From the NCBI RefSeq assembly GCF_000835495.1, contig NW_015622545.1:1116001-1180000 (forward strand): DNA of 64,000 bases, given 5' to 3'. Every line of letters begins with the position of its first letter. Position 1 is the stretch's first letter. Made by a program: the position numbers and the translations under genes. Source of the stretch: Cladophialophora immunda. Lineage: Eukaryota > Ascomycota > Eurotiomycetes > Chaetothyriales > Herpotrichiellaceae. The notes beneath the pieces are model-generated. The model had not been told where the DNA came from, ran no database searches, and saw only the letters and a list, made by a program, of their open reading frames with translations. Below are positions 12,633 to 22,789 of the stretch, in pieces.

Positions 12633-12891
12633 ATGGAAAAGTAATTACTAGTCGAAGTATTTTCTCGGCGAGGGAAAGGGCTTTCCACTGTCTGAGCTGA
12701 TTATTTACGATCCACCATCCGATGTTCAACTCGGCATAGCCTAGGACAAGGTTATTCTCCGCGTTTTGATTGACCGATACCAACACTTTCGTGTCCTTAG
12801 GTTTCACACGCCAGTTGTGAGGCACTTTCGTGCATAAGACCTCGTCAAGCTGAGGTGTTAAAGTGAGTTGCCAAAAATCCGCCGGTGGAAA
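12619..12891 (-). pseudogene. Unidentified coding fragment
   Basis: A minus-strand frame of about 90 codons reads like protein: PPADFWQLTLTPQLDEVL, VPHNWRVKPKDTKVLVSVNQ and ELNIGWWIVNNQLRQWKAL. It is open upstream of its first Met to about 12,891 and ends at a stop at 12,619, immediately beside the LTR end at 12,632, which suggests truncation by the element. No family is recognised. Confidence 0.35.
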
Positions 12892-14945
12892 CAGTCACGT
12901 CCTTTACTGTGTGCTCTCCCAAATGATTCGACTCTCCGGCTTCACCTTCTATAAAACGGTACAAGGAGATTGCATGCTAGCATACGTTTTCCTGGCTGTT
13001 ACATCCCGGTGTCACGACTGACACCTGTCTCCCCAGACGGAATAGGTCTCGGTGGTCGGCCGCAGATACACTCGGAGGATTGCTAGGATTCGCGTTCGGC
13101 GTCTCGATGGATAGAATGGAGTCATCCAAGGGTGATAGAGGGGGCAACCGAACGCCGCTGGCGAGTATATGATATGCTACCATCCCTAAGACTGCCATTC
13201 GTCGGTTTCTGAAAAGTCATGGGATGCACCAGAGTTAGCCATTGTCGCCAATTGCTGGCTCAGAGACCTGCGATGGTTCCGGTGCAATCTGGCGAGCTGC
13301 ACCCGCGGGCTGCGGTGCCGACGACCATTTAAATGGTGCAGTGGTTCCATCGGCTTCGGCATTTCAAATGATGACGCCGACGCTGCACCCACATCTCACT
13401 CAACGGGCGTTCTCAATTGCTCCCCCATGCACATTGGAAATGACTGCTGGACTCCGAGGGAGCTTCTGTCCAAGTTGATGGGCCTCATCTATACGGTCGG
13501 ATTCGCCTTTGAATGGCGGTCGAAGCAAACTGTCCCATCGTCTGCCAGCAGAAATAGCTAGTCAAGACATGATGGTCGATCCGGCTGCTTCACTTCCCAC
13601 GTCCAGAGGGCAGCTGTCTCGACATGTTCGCAATGTGTTCTGCTTCGCTTCGGCGGTCGACATCTTTGTTCAATAGTTTCGGTCCATAAAGATTCGAATC
13701 ACAAGAAGCAACCCATGCACACCGTTGAGAGTTGTGGACTATATCGAAGCTGGTAGCACGCTGACGAGCTTGGTTGCGCAAGCGCATCAAGTTTCGTTGA
13801 CGGAAAGAGACATATCAGATTGGCAGTAAATGGTCCTGCGGTATCGTATGCTGAGCAGGGCTTGCGATAGATATGCACCTTACTCGAGCAGTTCCCGCGG
13901 AGCAGTGAGATGATCGTTAAGCATTATATCTTGTGGCGTGCTCATTTACGACATAGACAAGTCATATGTGATGCAACTCTACCGGGAAATCAAGGGACCA
14001 AAGATTAAAGTTCCTCTGGAATCACCATTCCACGCCCGCGCCCATTGAAGAACCTGTATCAGCTGCGACCATCGGCCCGGACGATGGTGGTCGTTCCCTC
14101 GTGGACAAGCCATCATTTGGTCCCCCGTTCGGCGTTCGCAGTAAGCAGGCCTTGCAGATTCAGCCCGACGAACTAGACATATTTCTGGCAAGGTTGACCG
14201 TGGCCGACTCGGATGGTTAATTGGGCCGTTTCCCACGACCAAGCCTTTCTCGCACCCTGCGTCGCATTGTCGCCTACTTCCGACACTTTGATCCACACGC
14301 TCCGATCATCCATTGTGCTTTTTTCAAAATTTCCGAAGCCAATTGTAAGCCCCCCCCCAAACGGTATTATATTGTAGAATGACAAATGGCTGACGCAGTT
14401 GCTAACGCAGCGGCCCCCCTCGTTCTAGTCATACTTGCTATTGAAGCAGTGCATTCGTTCGAAATGGAATTTGCCCACGCCGACTATGAGGCGGCCTGTA
14501 TTTTGCTCACAAAAGGTATTGTGTTCTCCTAGTTGCACAACTCACACGCCATAACAGGGAGGGAGGGTCAAGTGTGGTGTTGTGTACCAGCACCAGCACC
14601 AGATCCCTGACTGATCGCTGTAGGCAAACGGTTTCAGCATAGTTCGGGACGTCCACGGCACCGCACACACACGGTTCGGTCGCCTAGGCAGGTGGCAGGG
14701 CAACCGCAGCATCAGCATCGCCTCGCCATACCGTGTGCTGTGCCATACCACGCCACACCCTTCCCAAACGGACCGTGAGCCCATGCATGTGTGCCTGCGC
14801 AGGCATGGTTAGGCATGGTCAATGGTCTGTGCCAACAGGAACAGGTTGAGCGCGTCCGAGGTGTCGCAAGCTGGCTGGCTGGCGCGGCTGACGAGTCGGT
14901 GGCGCGCATCGACCGTCTGCAGTTGAGGGTCATAGGGCAGTAGTG
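12892..14945. other. Remnant-bearing stretch, no intact gene
   Basis: Minus-strand pieces with protein-like wording occur but are broken by stops. One lies around 13,590-13,800 (RNQARQRATSFDIVHNSQRC). Another, around 14,000-14,385, reads as one frame with several stops. They may be old transposon or gene remnants, but I cannot assign them. A short C-run lies at 14,349-14,357. Confidence 0.3.
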
Positions 14946-14950
14946 TGTCC

Positions 14951-15185
14951 GAGTGTTTGATGGCCAAATTTTTGGACTTTTGCCACTTTTACTCTTTTTG
15001 CTCTTTGACCACTTTGGGGCTTTTCGTCCCAACGCCACTTGTGTCCCACTGTCGACCAAAACCACCCTCTTCGTCCTCCTCGAGTGTGTGAGTGTGTTAG
15101 AGTGTTTGATGGACCAACTTCGGGACTTTGGCAACTTTTGGCATTTAACCACTTTTTGGCGCGTGGGAAAAAAGGGACACACCCT
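14951..15185. repeat. Partial tandem duplication, period about 149 bp
   Basis: The phrase 'gagtgtttgatgg..caa' starts at 14,951 and again at 15,100. Both copies continue with similar 'ggacttt(t)gccac', 'tttgaccacttt' and 'ggcttttcg' wording. A third, diverged relative is at 24,955-25,045, and a RIP-altered relative near 53,218-53,290, so this is also a dispersed family. Confidence 0.55.
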
Positions 15186-15271
15186 CGCTCGCTGCCTCAA
15201 ACTCGACACACGCACGACCTTGTCGAAGCATCTCGTGGATCTTTATTTCGTGCTGTCTTGCTCGCGCATCT

Positions 15272-15997
15272 GTGCCGTCTACGTCACGGCTCCAGGGCCT
15301 TGGGGCTGCGATTTGTCTGTATTTCGTGTCCGGGGCGGAATGGCGCTGGGGCAACGCAACGGGCCTGGCGAGAAGCGACCTGCTGGGCTGCTGGGCTGCT
15401 TCGTCGACGTTGCCTGCCTGCCTGCAAGCCACGGACCCATCCCCCGCCCGCCCGCCCCTACGATGCAGCCTTTGCCCAGATCTTCAGAAACCGGAATCGG
15501 CCAGTGCATTCGTTTTCGCGGCAAAGGCTGCCCTGCGCGAGAGGGTGCGCCAAATCCAGTCGCCTTCTGTCACGGGCGAAAATGGCGTCGATGAGATCCC
15601 GGGAAGCATTTCCCTTGCCTTCCAATCTTCGATTCTCGTCTCCATCGTTCTGGATCCTGTCTCCGCCCGTCTCGCCGCAACTGTCGTCGGAGGCTTGCAT
15701 GGGGGCGAAGAAGCGGAGGAACATCTCAGATGCTCGGCCATCTTGACCGTGGCATTAGATACGGTACTTGAATATCTTCTGGAAGAGTGTGATGTAGGAA
15801 GTATTGGGCATGGAACTGGCACAAGGGTCTATAATGCGGCTAAATCTGCTGCTTTCTACCTGAAGGAGGGTTATTTCAAGGCTATGTCTATCCTCTGTCA
15901 CTATGGGCGTCCGCCGATTGACGTCTTGGTCCTCCCAAAGAGTGGCAGAAGCTATTTGTACGGCCTCAGACAATGGATGGAGTGGGAATGCGTATGA
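15272..15997 (+). CDS. Hypothetical protein, 241 codons
   Basis: This is one of the longer single frames in the first 33 kb. The N-terminal third is compositionally biased and may not be coding. From about codon 75 the sequence is protein-like: FAAKAALRERVRQIQSPSV, ILTVALDTVLEYLLEECDVG, AAKSAAFYLKEGYFKAMSIL and PPIDVLVLPKSGRSYLYGL. A GT at the C-terminal end (15,990s) could be a donor to a further exon. No domain is recognised and the true start is unclear; a start near codon 75 or an upstream intron is possible. Confidence 0.35.
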   Translation: MPSTSRLQGLGAAICLYFVSGAEWRWGNATGLARSDLLGCWAASSTLPACLQATDPSPARPPLRCSLCPDLQKPESASAFVFAAKAALRERVRQIQSPSVTGENGVDEIPGSISLAFQSSILVSIVLDPVSARLAATVVGGLHGGEEAEEHLRCSAILTVALDTVLEYLLEECDVGSIGHGTGTRVYNAAKSAAFYLKEGYFKAMSILCHYGRPPIDVLVLPKSGRSYLYGLRQWMEWECV

Positions 15998-16860
15998 AAG
16001 TGGTCGACGCTGGCTATCTGGCCGCCGACCGGGCTGTGGCTGGAGGCGACTAGACTGGGAATACTTAAGACTTCTTTTCTCTTGCCAGACTCCTTTTCTC
16101 TTCCTCTGGCACTTGTTGCTCGTCCTTAAAGGCCCATCCATTCTCATCTTCGGTATTGGAAGCTCGGTGGATAGCTGGGGAGGATGACATAAAGGCCTTT
16201 GGGGACCAAGACTGGTAATCCATTGTCAGAATGACTTGCGAGAAGCATTGCGACTGTCCAACTGATGCTGCTGATGACGTGATATCCTTGTATTATTACG
16301 ATTGTGCGGGAAGTTGTTTCTCGTAGACGAAGATTGAAGATTCACTGACGAGAATTCCGGCCTCAGCCTTTCTCATCTACTTTATGGACGCTCAATGTTC
16401 TAGTATCATAGCCTACCCGGTCTATTACACCTTTTCCACTGGATGAGCCTCACTTTACGCCAGATGAGCAGAGAAACAACCTCAACCGCCTCGCTCGAGG
16501 GCCGTCAAAGCCCACTGCCAGGGTGCGTCTAAGCTGAGCTGGCAATCGCCTGTCTCACGGCCATTCGTTTGAATGAGGCCCCCCCGTCTTTGCTTCTATT
16601 TCTGGCTTGGATCCGGGAAATTTGCCGCGCGCACCCACCTGGTGAATGCCAATTATTGCTCCAATGCCCAGGTGCCAGCAATTATACCAAGTTGGTGCTG
16701 ACGCCACTTGTCACGCGAAAGCATTTTGTGCTGCAGCACCCAGAGTACGTCCGACTTACCACAGCATTGTACTCCAATGATAGCAAGAATGCAGCGCTGG
16801 ACCCGGCTTTTGGGGCAAAAAAGAGTCTTATCAAGCAGTTGGATGATCGGAAGATCAGCC
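15998..16860. other. Intergenic stretch, nothing recognised
   Basis: No supported frame. A 195-codon plus frame that starts at 16,569 runs into two dispersed repeats on its right side and is therefore unlikely to be a gene. Confidence 0.4.
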
Positions 16861-16926
16861 ACCCACTCACTCACGTCTGGCACCAACTTGATTGCGTGCT
16901 TGTCGGAATTCCGCAGCCACTTGAAC
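16861..16926. repeat. Dispersed repeat 'CACTCACCCACGTCTGGCACCAACTTG' family, copy 1
   Basis: The sequence 'cttgtcggaattccgcagcc' and its left neighbour recur at 18,956-19,040 and 24,664-24,790, and in a shortened form at 11,429-11,480. The copies share the core and then diverge. No coding potential and no terminal repeats were seen, so its class is unknown. Confidence 0.6.
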
Positions 16927-16974
16927 ACACAACCTTAGTTTCACATAGCCCGAGTTCACACAATCCACCTTCAC

Positions 16975-17155
16975 ACATTCACTGTCTTGTTAAAGCAGCT
17001 CGTCTGCTGTATCTCGTGTGTCTTGCTCGGCGCATCTTACATCTCACGAATCTGCGTCTCGCAAATCTGTTCCGCGAATCTTTGCATCTCGTGTATCTAC
17101 AGGTCGCATATCTTGCAGCTTATCTATCTTGCATATTCGCGTATCTGAGCCAGTG
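16975..17155. repeat. Degenerate 'atctcgcgtatcttgc' repeat
   Basis: About ten imperfect units of roughly 15-17 bp ('atctcgtgtatct', 'catcttacatctcacga', 'tcgcatatcttgcagc') follow one another. The same theme recurs at 21,175-21,262 and, in RIP-altered form, at about 53,340-53,410. The three sites share the lead-in 'cactgacttgttgaag'. Confidence 0.55.
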
Positions 17156-17333
17156 ATCTCATTTGCGTTCCCTTCGGCGCCCTCGCTTTACTGTCCGGAA
17201 AGCCGTCCAGTTCCTCAACAACCGCATCGACTCTTTGACCCCATCGAGGGCAGCTCGACTCCATTGCTTTTGAGACGTTCCTGCGCCGTGTAAAGGTTAC
17301 ACAAAAGACATTCGCGACCGTACAAGTCTGGAC

Positions 17334-17516
17334 TCACGCTATGCTGAGCGTGGTCTTGCCTGCGCCTGAAGACCCCATCAGCGCCCCTAGTGTCCCGGGC
17401 TTGATCCAGTCCTGCACGTTGTCCAGGAGTTGCAGATCGCCAGACCGGGTTTTGACGGTGTAGGACAGCTTCTCCGTTTCAGCCGGTGCCTGTGCCCGCA
17501 GGTGCGCATCAGCCAA
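17334..17516 (-). pseudogene. PDR-type ABC transporter fragment (Walker A region)
   Basis: The 60-codon minus frame contains [20 protein letters not shown] followed by [19 protein letters not shown]. This matches the stretch before and including the Walker A motif (GSSGAGKTT) of the second nucleotide-binding domain of fungal pleiotropic-drug-resistance (ABCG) transporters, which export toxic compounds across the plasma membrane. The whole family protein is around 1,500 residues. Here the frame stops four residues after the motif, and no signature motif, Walker B or membrane domain is found nearby. It is a truncated copy, not a gene. Confidence 0.85.
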
Positions 17517-18955
17517 ATGATAGGACGCGGATCGATCGGCTCATGGTCTACAAGTCTTGTCGATGTATCACCGGGGATTTTGCCAACGCACATCGATCCT
17601 GTTGTTACTCGAGTAGCACGACCTCCACCTATCACCAACTGTCACAGGTCAGTCCCGCACCAGCCAGCAACGGCAAACACCCGCACCGCTGGGACCCCAA
17701 AAGCTAATCCTCATCCTAACTCTCACTCTCACACTCACCCTGGCCAGACCACTCCGTCCAACATGGCACGCACCCTGCACACTCTCGAAACCCCCGGATG
17801 CCGAACGGCGATCCTTCGCGGTCAATGCACATCGATTCTATTCTTCCTCGAGGCCCGCTCTTCCAAACCAGTGCCAAATGGCGATCCTCAGCGCCCACTG
17901 GATCCCAAATCAATGAGGCAATCGGAAACGAAAGCGAGAGGCGTAGCGAGACTGCTCCCAAGCAAGACGAAACAAAAGAGAAAGTTAGCAGAGCTGTACC
18001 GGAAAGAGGAGTGCTCTCGGATAGGGAGATATAAGCGGAGCTATTAAGCACGAGCCTAGGAGCCGGACGACCACGAACAACGACAATGTAGGAACATAAA
18101 AGGAAAGAATTTGTCCTCCATGCGACCTGATTGACACCACCCCTTTCCTTGTCTTTGGGCGAAAGTTGCAAACAATCCCAGTTCAAACAATCAAAGTTCA
18201 CATACGGGGCACACACAATATTGGGGTCAAAAAAGACGGGGCAAGCAACGTCGGGGCTGAATATGTCAAACACGATCTTGCAAGTAGTAGTTAATTGACA
18301 TCGAGGGAAAAATGCTACCGTGCCCCTCTCCAGAACCATTCTCCCCGAGGTTTCTGGGCCGCCGATGGTCTCTCTCTTCGAATTCTTCGTCACTCCCAGT
18401 TCTTTCCGCGTCTCCTCGAGGACCGCCTTGTAGGGTGGGCGAGAAAGAAGTTCTGTAAGCATAACCTGGAGCTGAGTGAGTGGTGGTAGTGCAGCGCAGT
18501 CAGCGCAGTAAGTGCAGCGCAGTGTTTTGTTGTATTCTGTTTTTGTTCTGCTTTGTCCCCAACGAGCTCCTTGTCTTGTATTGGCTTGCATAGTATTCGT
18601 TTTCTTGACGTCATCCACCATCATCAAATGCCTTTGATAGATTATCGGTGTCGCCCCAGCTTCTTTACGTAGTAGTAGAATATTGAGAATTTCGGGCATC
18701 AATGGATAATGCTTTGGCTGTGTCTTCTTCGTGGCGGGATGGAAGAACTAGGTAAACGCCTTGATGGCGGAGAGACGGACCTAGACCGAGCCAATATACA
18801 TCGCTCACGATCCATCATGGCGTCCAAATATCTCACCTCGACGCTGCTGTCCTTGAAACCCTTGAGAAAAACCTCCTGGAAGGGGTGGATCGCGTGGGTG
18901 GCAGCCGTTGACGCCATGTGAATCTGCCTGCGCCCATGATAGGGTCCGCCCACCC
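17517..18955. other. Stretch with dispersed repeat, no supported gene
   Basis: A 328-codon minus frame (17,716-18,702) spans this region. However, it runs straight through a 'gtgcagcgcagtgttttgtt' dispersed repeat (18,508-18,562), and it shows no domain. I therefore treat the area as non-genic. Confidence 0.4.
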
Positions 18956-19040
18956 GAGTGCTTGTCGGAATTCCGCAGCCACTTGAACTTTGTCAGGGAA
19001 AACAAGACTTGGGCTCGTTTGCACCCCCGTTCTGCATTGC
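18956..19040. repeat. Dispersed 'ACTTGATTGCGTGCTTGTCGG' family, copy 2
   Basis: It shares 'cttgtcggaattccgcagcc' with 16,900-16,920 and extends with 'tttgtcagggaaaacaag..tgggctcgtttgcaccc', which is shared with 24,720-24,760. It directly abuts the helicase fragment at 19,060. Confidence 0.6.
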
Positions 19041-19059
19041 ACACTTGCAAACACTCTGC

Positions 19060-19263
19060 TCATGTTGAAATTTGGCCGCTTTTCCGCGACAAGACTGTAG
19101 GTGGTAATTGTTTGGGATCACCCACGAGGATGCCCTTTGAACATCTATGATTTGAGAGGAATCAACACCGAGACTTCAATTGACTGTGCAGTTTCATCGA
19201 TAACGACGGTTCAAATTCGCCATCCCGCAGGATCTCGAAGCCGGCGTGTGCAAACGAGGATTT
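19060..19263 (-). pseudogene. Sen1/UPF1-type SF1 helicase fragment, frameshifted
   Basis: Read on the minus strand, three adjoining frames give FEILRDGEFE, then TVVIDETAQSIEVSVLIPLK, then SKGILVGDPKQLPPTVLSRK. The middle piece is the Walker B (DEAA-type) motif, here DETAQ, and the last is motif III (GDPKQLPPT) of superfamily 1 helicases of the Sen1/senataxin group, which unwind RNA-DNA hybrids. Two one-base indels, near 19,205 and 19,150, break the frame. Motifs I and IV-VI are absent, and the piece ends in a dispersed repeat. It is a pseudogene fragment. Confidence 0.75.
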
Positions 19264-20326
19264 GGTGGGCTCATTCTGAATTGCAGATTGTCTGGCAAAC
19301 GTGACCTCCCTGGCTGGCTGCATGCGGCGCTGAGGAGGCCTTGACAGATATGAAAGATCAACAAAGTGCTTACTGGCTCCACGAGCACTAGCAAGAGCAA
19401 TGATGCCATTCTTTCTGAACCGAACCGACTTGGTAGGGCTTCGCCAGATGTGTGAGAGTGTCAGTTCCTATCCGAGTCTCGAATTCTAGAATCAGGAGCG
19501 GGGTTCTTGTTCCAACGACTTTGGCAGCTTGCTGTCGAGAAAGAGGACATTGGTGGGCCAGGCTTTGGTGATGGGTGAGGGCTCTCCGTAGCATAATACC
19601 ACCCGGGCTGGGCTGGAAATGCTCCGAGGCTGTGGCAAGATAGCCCGGTTCAGGTGCTTATGGTGATCAAATGGAAAGGAATGAAGAAGGACCCCACTCG
19701 TCGTCTTGATCTTGGTCTTCTCGATGCCGCCGTTGATCTGTCCAATGCAGAGGAGGTGCCAAAACTGAAGAATGGAGACAGGGTGGTTGACGTCGTGGAC
19801 CGGGAGGCGCTGTGGTGAAAGTTGCCCCTTTCCTTCCGCAGCGAACTGCAGATGCGATCGGCAGCCTGAGATACACCATGAAGTAGTTGTTGACAACGGC
19901 GTGCATCGCTGCGTCTTCGTTGCATAGGCCCCCGCCCGGATGTGTCATGAAGTCATCCACCTAACTGTCGGTGATGTCCTTGCGCTTCTTCTTTTCTTCT
20001 TTCTCGCGCTCTTCTGGCCCCAGATTTCATCGACGTCAAGCAGTTCGATCGCAACTCACGTCGCACTGTGCCATCTTTTGACTTCGTGTCCAGAGCATGT
20101 TCGTCTTCAGTTATTCAATTTCTGTCCGTCAACGAGGATATCGTTCTTCGTAGGCAAACTCGTGCTTGAGGCGGGTACTGAGGCTCGAGTCTGAGAAGTC
20201 CTCTAGTGAATAAAGGCCGACCGTCCGTTCAGGTGGTGTATGGTTTGTAGGCCGCCGAAATAGTCTAGATCTATTGTCAGGAGAAATCCATCTGAGCTGG
20301 AGGATAACTTACTTTGAAAGGCTTCT
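19264..20326. other. Broken protein-like stretch, unidentified
   Basis: On the minus strand a 134-codon frame (19,492-19,896) reads like protein: PVHDVNHPVSILQFWHLLC, IEKTKIKTTSGVLLHSFPFD, VVLCYGEPSPITKAW. I recognise no family. Just upstream (19,900-19,945, minus) is a copy of the 'EDEAMHAV' repeat theme described at 22,790-24,300, so this region shares history with that array. Confidence 0.3.
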
Positions 20327-20554
20327 TCATTGGGTCTTCGATGCGTCAAGAATCGGTGCGCCGTCTAGTCCGTCCTCTTCATCTACGCCCTCAAGAGCAC
20401 GATTCTTGTCTTTGCTGCCGCAAATAAAGATGGATGCATCGAGATCGTTGGTTGTGACGAAGGCGTAAGACCGGTTCTTCTTGTTCGCTCGGTAGATGTG
20501 ATCGGCAGCAGCAGTACGCTATGGCAAAGTCCTGTTCTCAAGGAGTTCGTCTTC
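20327..20554 (-). pseudogene. Unidentified acidic coding remnant with one in-frame stop
   Basis: The minus frame gives EDELLENRTLP, a TAG, then ADHIYRANKKNRSYAFVTTN, DLDASIFICGSKDKNRALEG and VDEEDGLDGAPILDASKTQ before a TGA. The sequence is coherent protein on both sides of the TAG, and the stop is of the CAG-to-TAG type. Possible GTAAGT donor sequence follows at about 20,312, so this may once have been an internal exon. The family is not recognised. Confidence 0.4.
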
Positions 20555-20927
20555 GTTGCACGGCCCAAGTTGCCCCTTTCCTTGCGCACTGAATTGTAGA
20601 TGCTATCGATACCAACCCCGGCTGGATTCTCCAATGCCATCCAGTGCCACACAGATGTTTAAATCGCTCTCAATGCCTCGATTCCATATTATGCCACTGA
20701 TCTGGCTGTTTCCACCGACAACTGGTGTAAAAGTGAGGTTCTATAGCAGACCAAAGTGGCAAATCTACGCACCTAGAACTAGGGCAGAAATAGTATCTCC
20801 TTCTCCTTCTCCTTCTCGGCGTGATTCTGCGAACTCGGAGCGGAAGGCGAGGGGTGATGAAGTGGAGGAGGTTGTTCTTGTGCTTTCGAGGGTTGCCTCA
20901 GCTGCGCAGCTAGTAAGGCATCATGCA

Positions 20928-21085
20928 TAGCTGGACAGTAAGCACAGAGGCACAGGGCCAATAGATGTACAGGAAACGCTGCCTGCACAGGAACGACCAG
21001 CTGGACAGCAAACAAAGCTGCACAAAATCAACAGCTCGACAGCAAATAAAGCTGGACAGCAAACACTGCAGTCAGCAAGTAGCGC
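20928..21085. repeat. 'ctggacagcaaacaaag' tandem repeat
   Basis: Units such as 'agctggacagtaagcacag', 'agctggacagcaaacaaag', 'agctcgacagcaaataaag' and 'agctggacagcaaacac' recur with a period of about 20-30 bp. Confidence 0.6.
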
Positions 21086-21174
21086 AGTTTACAAGGCACG
21101 TGCACGTCCATGTCCGCCCAGTCCCTCGAGTTGGTTTTGCGAATTTTTTTTTTCTTTGGGAAAAAATGTTGCAT

Positions 21175-21262
21175 GCACACTCACTGACTTGTTGAAGTAT
21201 CTCGCGTATCTTGTTCGCTTATCTTGCAGCTCGCGTATCTTCGCATATCATACTCGCGAATC
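21175..21262. repeat. Degenerate 'atctcgcgtatcttgc' repeat, second copy
   Basis: It starts with 'cactcactgacttgttgaag' like the copy at 16,975 and continues with five to six imperfect 'tatctcgcgtatctt' units. Confidence 0.55.
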
Positions 21263-21270
21263 TATGTGAA

Positions 21271-21681
21271 TGTGTAACAATACCGACGGTAACAACACCA
21301 GCGCCAGCAACAGCAACAGCAATTGCAGTTGCAGCGGAAAACGACCTGCCCTACCTGCTTGCTCTGCCTATGAACACCATACCACGCGCATTTGCAGGAG
21401 CCCAATTTCCGAGCGTAAGTATGTATAGCTCTTCCACGGATTCCTCCAGCAATAACTTAATCGGTGCTATTACGATGGTCCAGACTCTTCTCTACATATC
21501 TAATAACGAGTTCTCGACTACGCAGACCGGCTTCGGGCATGGTAATACAGGAGACGCGATGGCTGAGGATATGATGAACAGCATGGCAAACGACGAGATC
21601 TTCTGGAACGACGGCGATTATCTGGTTGATGGCGCTTCGCTCTGTGAGTCGCAAAGTCCCGACCATATCAGTGGTCGCTAG
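21271..21681 (+). CDS. Hypothetical Ser/Asn-rich protein
   Basis: An open frame continues from the repeat at 21,211 to a TAG at 21,679. The part right of the repeat is protein-like: AENDLPYLLALPMNTIPRA, SSSTDSSSNNLIGAITMVQT and DEIFWNDGDYLVDGASL. A possible donor (GTGAGT) sits at about 21,643, after which other frames continue with VVLYDDDLSFPDATQAET. The start is not clear because the frame opens inside the repeat. No domain is recognised. Confidence 0.25.
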   Translation, partial: CVTIPTVTTPAPATATAIAVAAENDLPYLLALPMNTIPRAFAGAQFPSVSMYSSSTDSSSNNLIGAITMVQTLLYISNNEFSTTQTGFGHGNTGDAMAEDMMNSMANDEIFWNDGDYLVDGASLCESQSPDHISGR

Positions 21682-21737
21682 GGGGAGATTTCACTACGAT
21701 ACAGAGTGGTTGCCACCAGCGGTCCCAGGACACTACC

Positions 21738-21870
21738 AGTTCAGCCAGGTTGTCCTTTACGACGACGACCTTTCCTTCCCAGATGCAACGCAGGCCGAGA
21801 CGAACCGAGACGAGTTCAGTCGCGTTTTCCTTTACGACCACCTCGTCAGATGCAGCGCAGGCATTACCTC
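21738..21870 (+). repeat. Imperfect tandem duplication, about 76-bp period
   Basis: The segment 'ttcagccaggttgtcctttacgacgacg...cagatgcaacgcaggc' (21,740-21,797) recurs as 'ttcagtcgcgttttcctttacgaccacc...cagatgcagcgcaggc' (21,816-21,868). Both copies keep the FS(Q/R)V(V/F)LYD reading in one frame. Confidence 0.55.
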
Positions 21871-22789
21871 TCCATTACAGTGCTAGCGGAGGGAAACCCC
21901 CGGTCCATCTCCTTCCCCAACCTCCAGGATGCTGCCAACTTAGCTTTCCGAGAATTCCGAAACGCCAGCAAGATCGACATGCCCTCTCTCTCCAACGTGG
22001 CTAGGTACATAGGCTTCTACACCGACAACTTTCAAACGCTCACTACGCTGAACCTGACCCAGACCAGACCGGCGGCACTTTGGCCTTCGCTGACAGCCCC
22101 AGCTTAGCCAGCTTCTCCTCCCCCTCGCTGACGATGCTGGGCAAGTAACTTGAACCTGAAGGCCATTGATGATCTTATGACGAGACGAACCTGGTATTAC
22201 ATTGGGAGGCTCAAGCACCCATCGACGGTCTCTCCGCCTGAGCACGGCGACCACCACCAAGAAGACCGCACTGCAGATCAGCCCAAGGCGAACACCGCCA
22301 CGAGAGCACACACGACCAAGACCAAGCAAGGCTTTCACTGTCACCGATGCCCCCACTGGCATGAAGTAGACCAAGGCCGAGACCGAGACCGAGACCAAGT
22401 GAAGGCACACGCAGTTGATGAAGTCACAGGAGCTAGGCGAGTCACGGCAGGCACTGAACAATTCTCCGATCTAGGTCGAGGCGAGGCGACTGAGATCTCG
22501 ACTGCCAGCAACCGACATTCTGAGCGAGAAGCCGTCCTTCCCTCACCTCTGGTGGAGCTGCAGAACGCCATGAGCAAGCTAAAGACCACTACAGGCAGAA
22601 AGAAGGCCGCTACTGCCACACCTCAGCCCAAGGCAACACCGCCACGGAAGCACCCAAGGCCAAGACCAAGACTGAGGCACCGGTATGTTTCCAGTCGGAG
22701 TGATGGCTCCTTACAAGGACCGTATTGCTAACGATTGAGCCAGGCTCTCGCCGTCACGATGCTCCTCCTACTGTCCTAAAGGAGACAAG
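21871..22789. other. Open frames without recognisable domain
   Basis: A plus frame at about 21,890-22,060 reads SISFPNLQDAANLAFREF and VARYIGFYTDNFQTLTTLN, which could be a real exon. A 193-codon frame at 22,150-22,731 is charged and repetitive and includes a short (gagacc)n run at 22,378-22,396. Neither is assigned. Confidence 0.3.

Noticed and set aside
12308..12688. Poly-Asn/Gln protein over the GTT microsatellite
   Set aside because: The homopolymer is a direct result of the GTT run, and the flanks belong to an LTR.
16569..17156. 195-codon plus-strand frame
   Set aside because: Its right two thirds consist of two dispersed/degenerate repeats.
17716..18702. 328-codon minus-strand frame
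   Set aside because: It passes through a dispersed repeat, has no domain and overlaps long frames on the other strand; probably chance.
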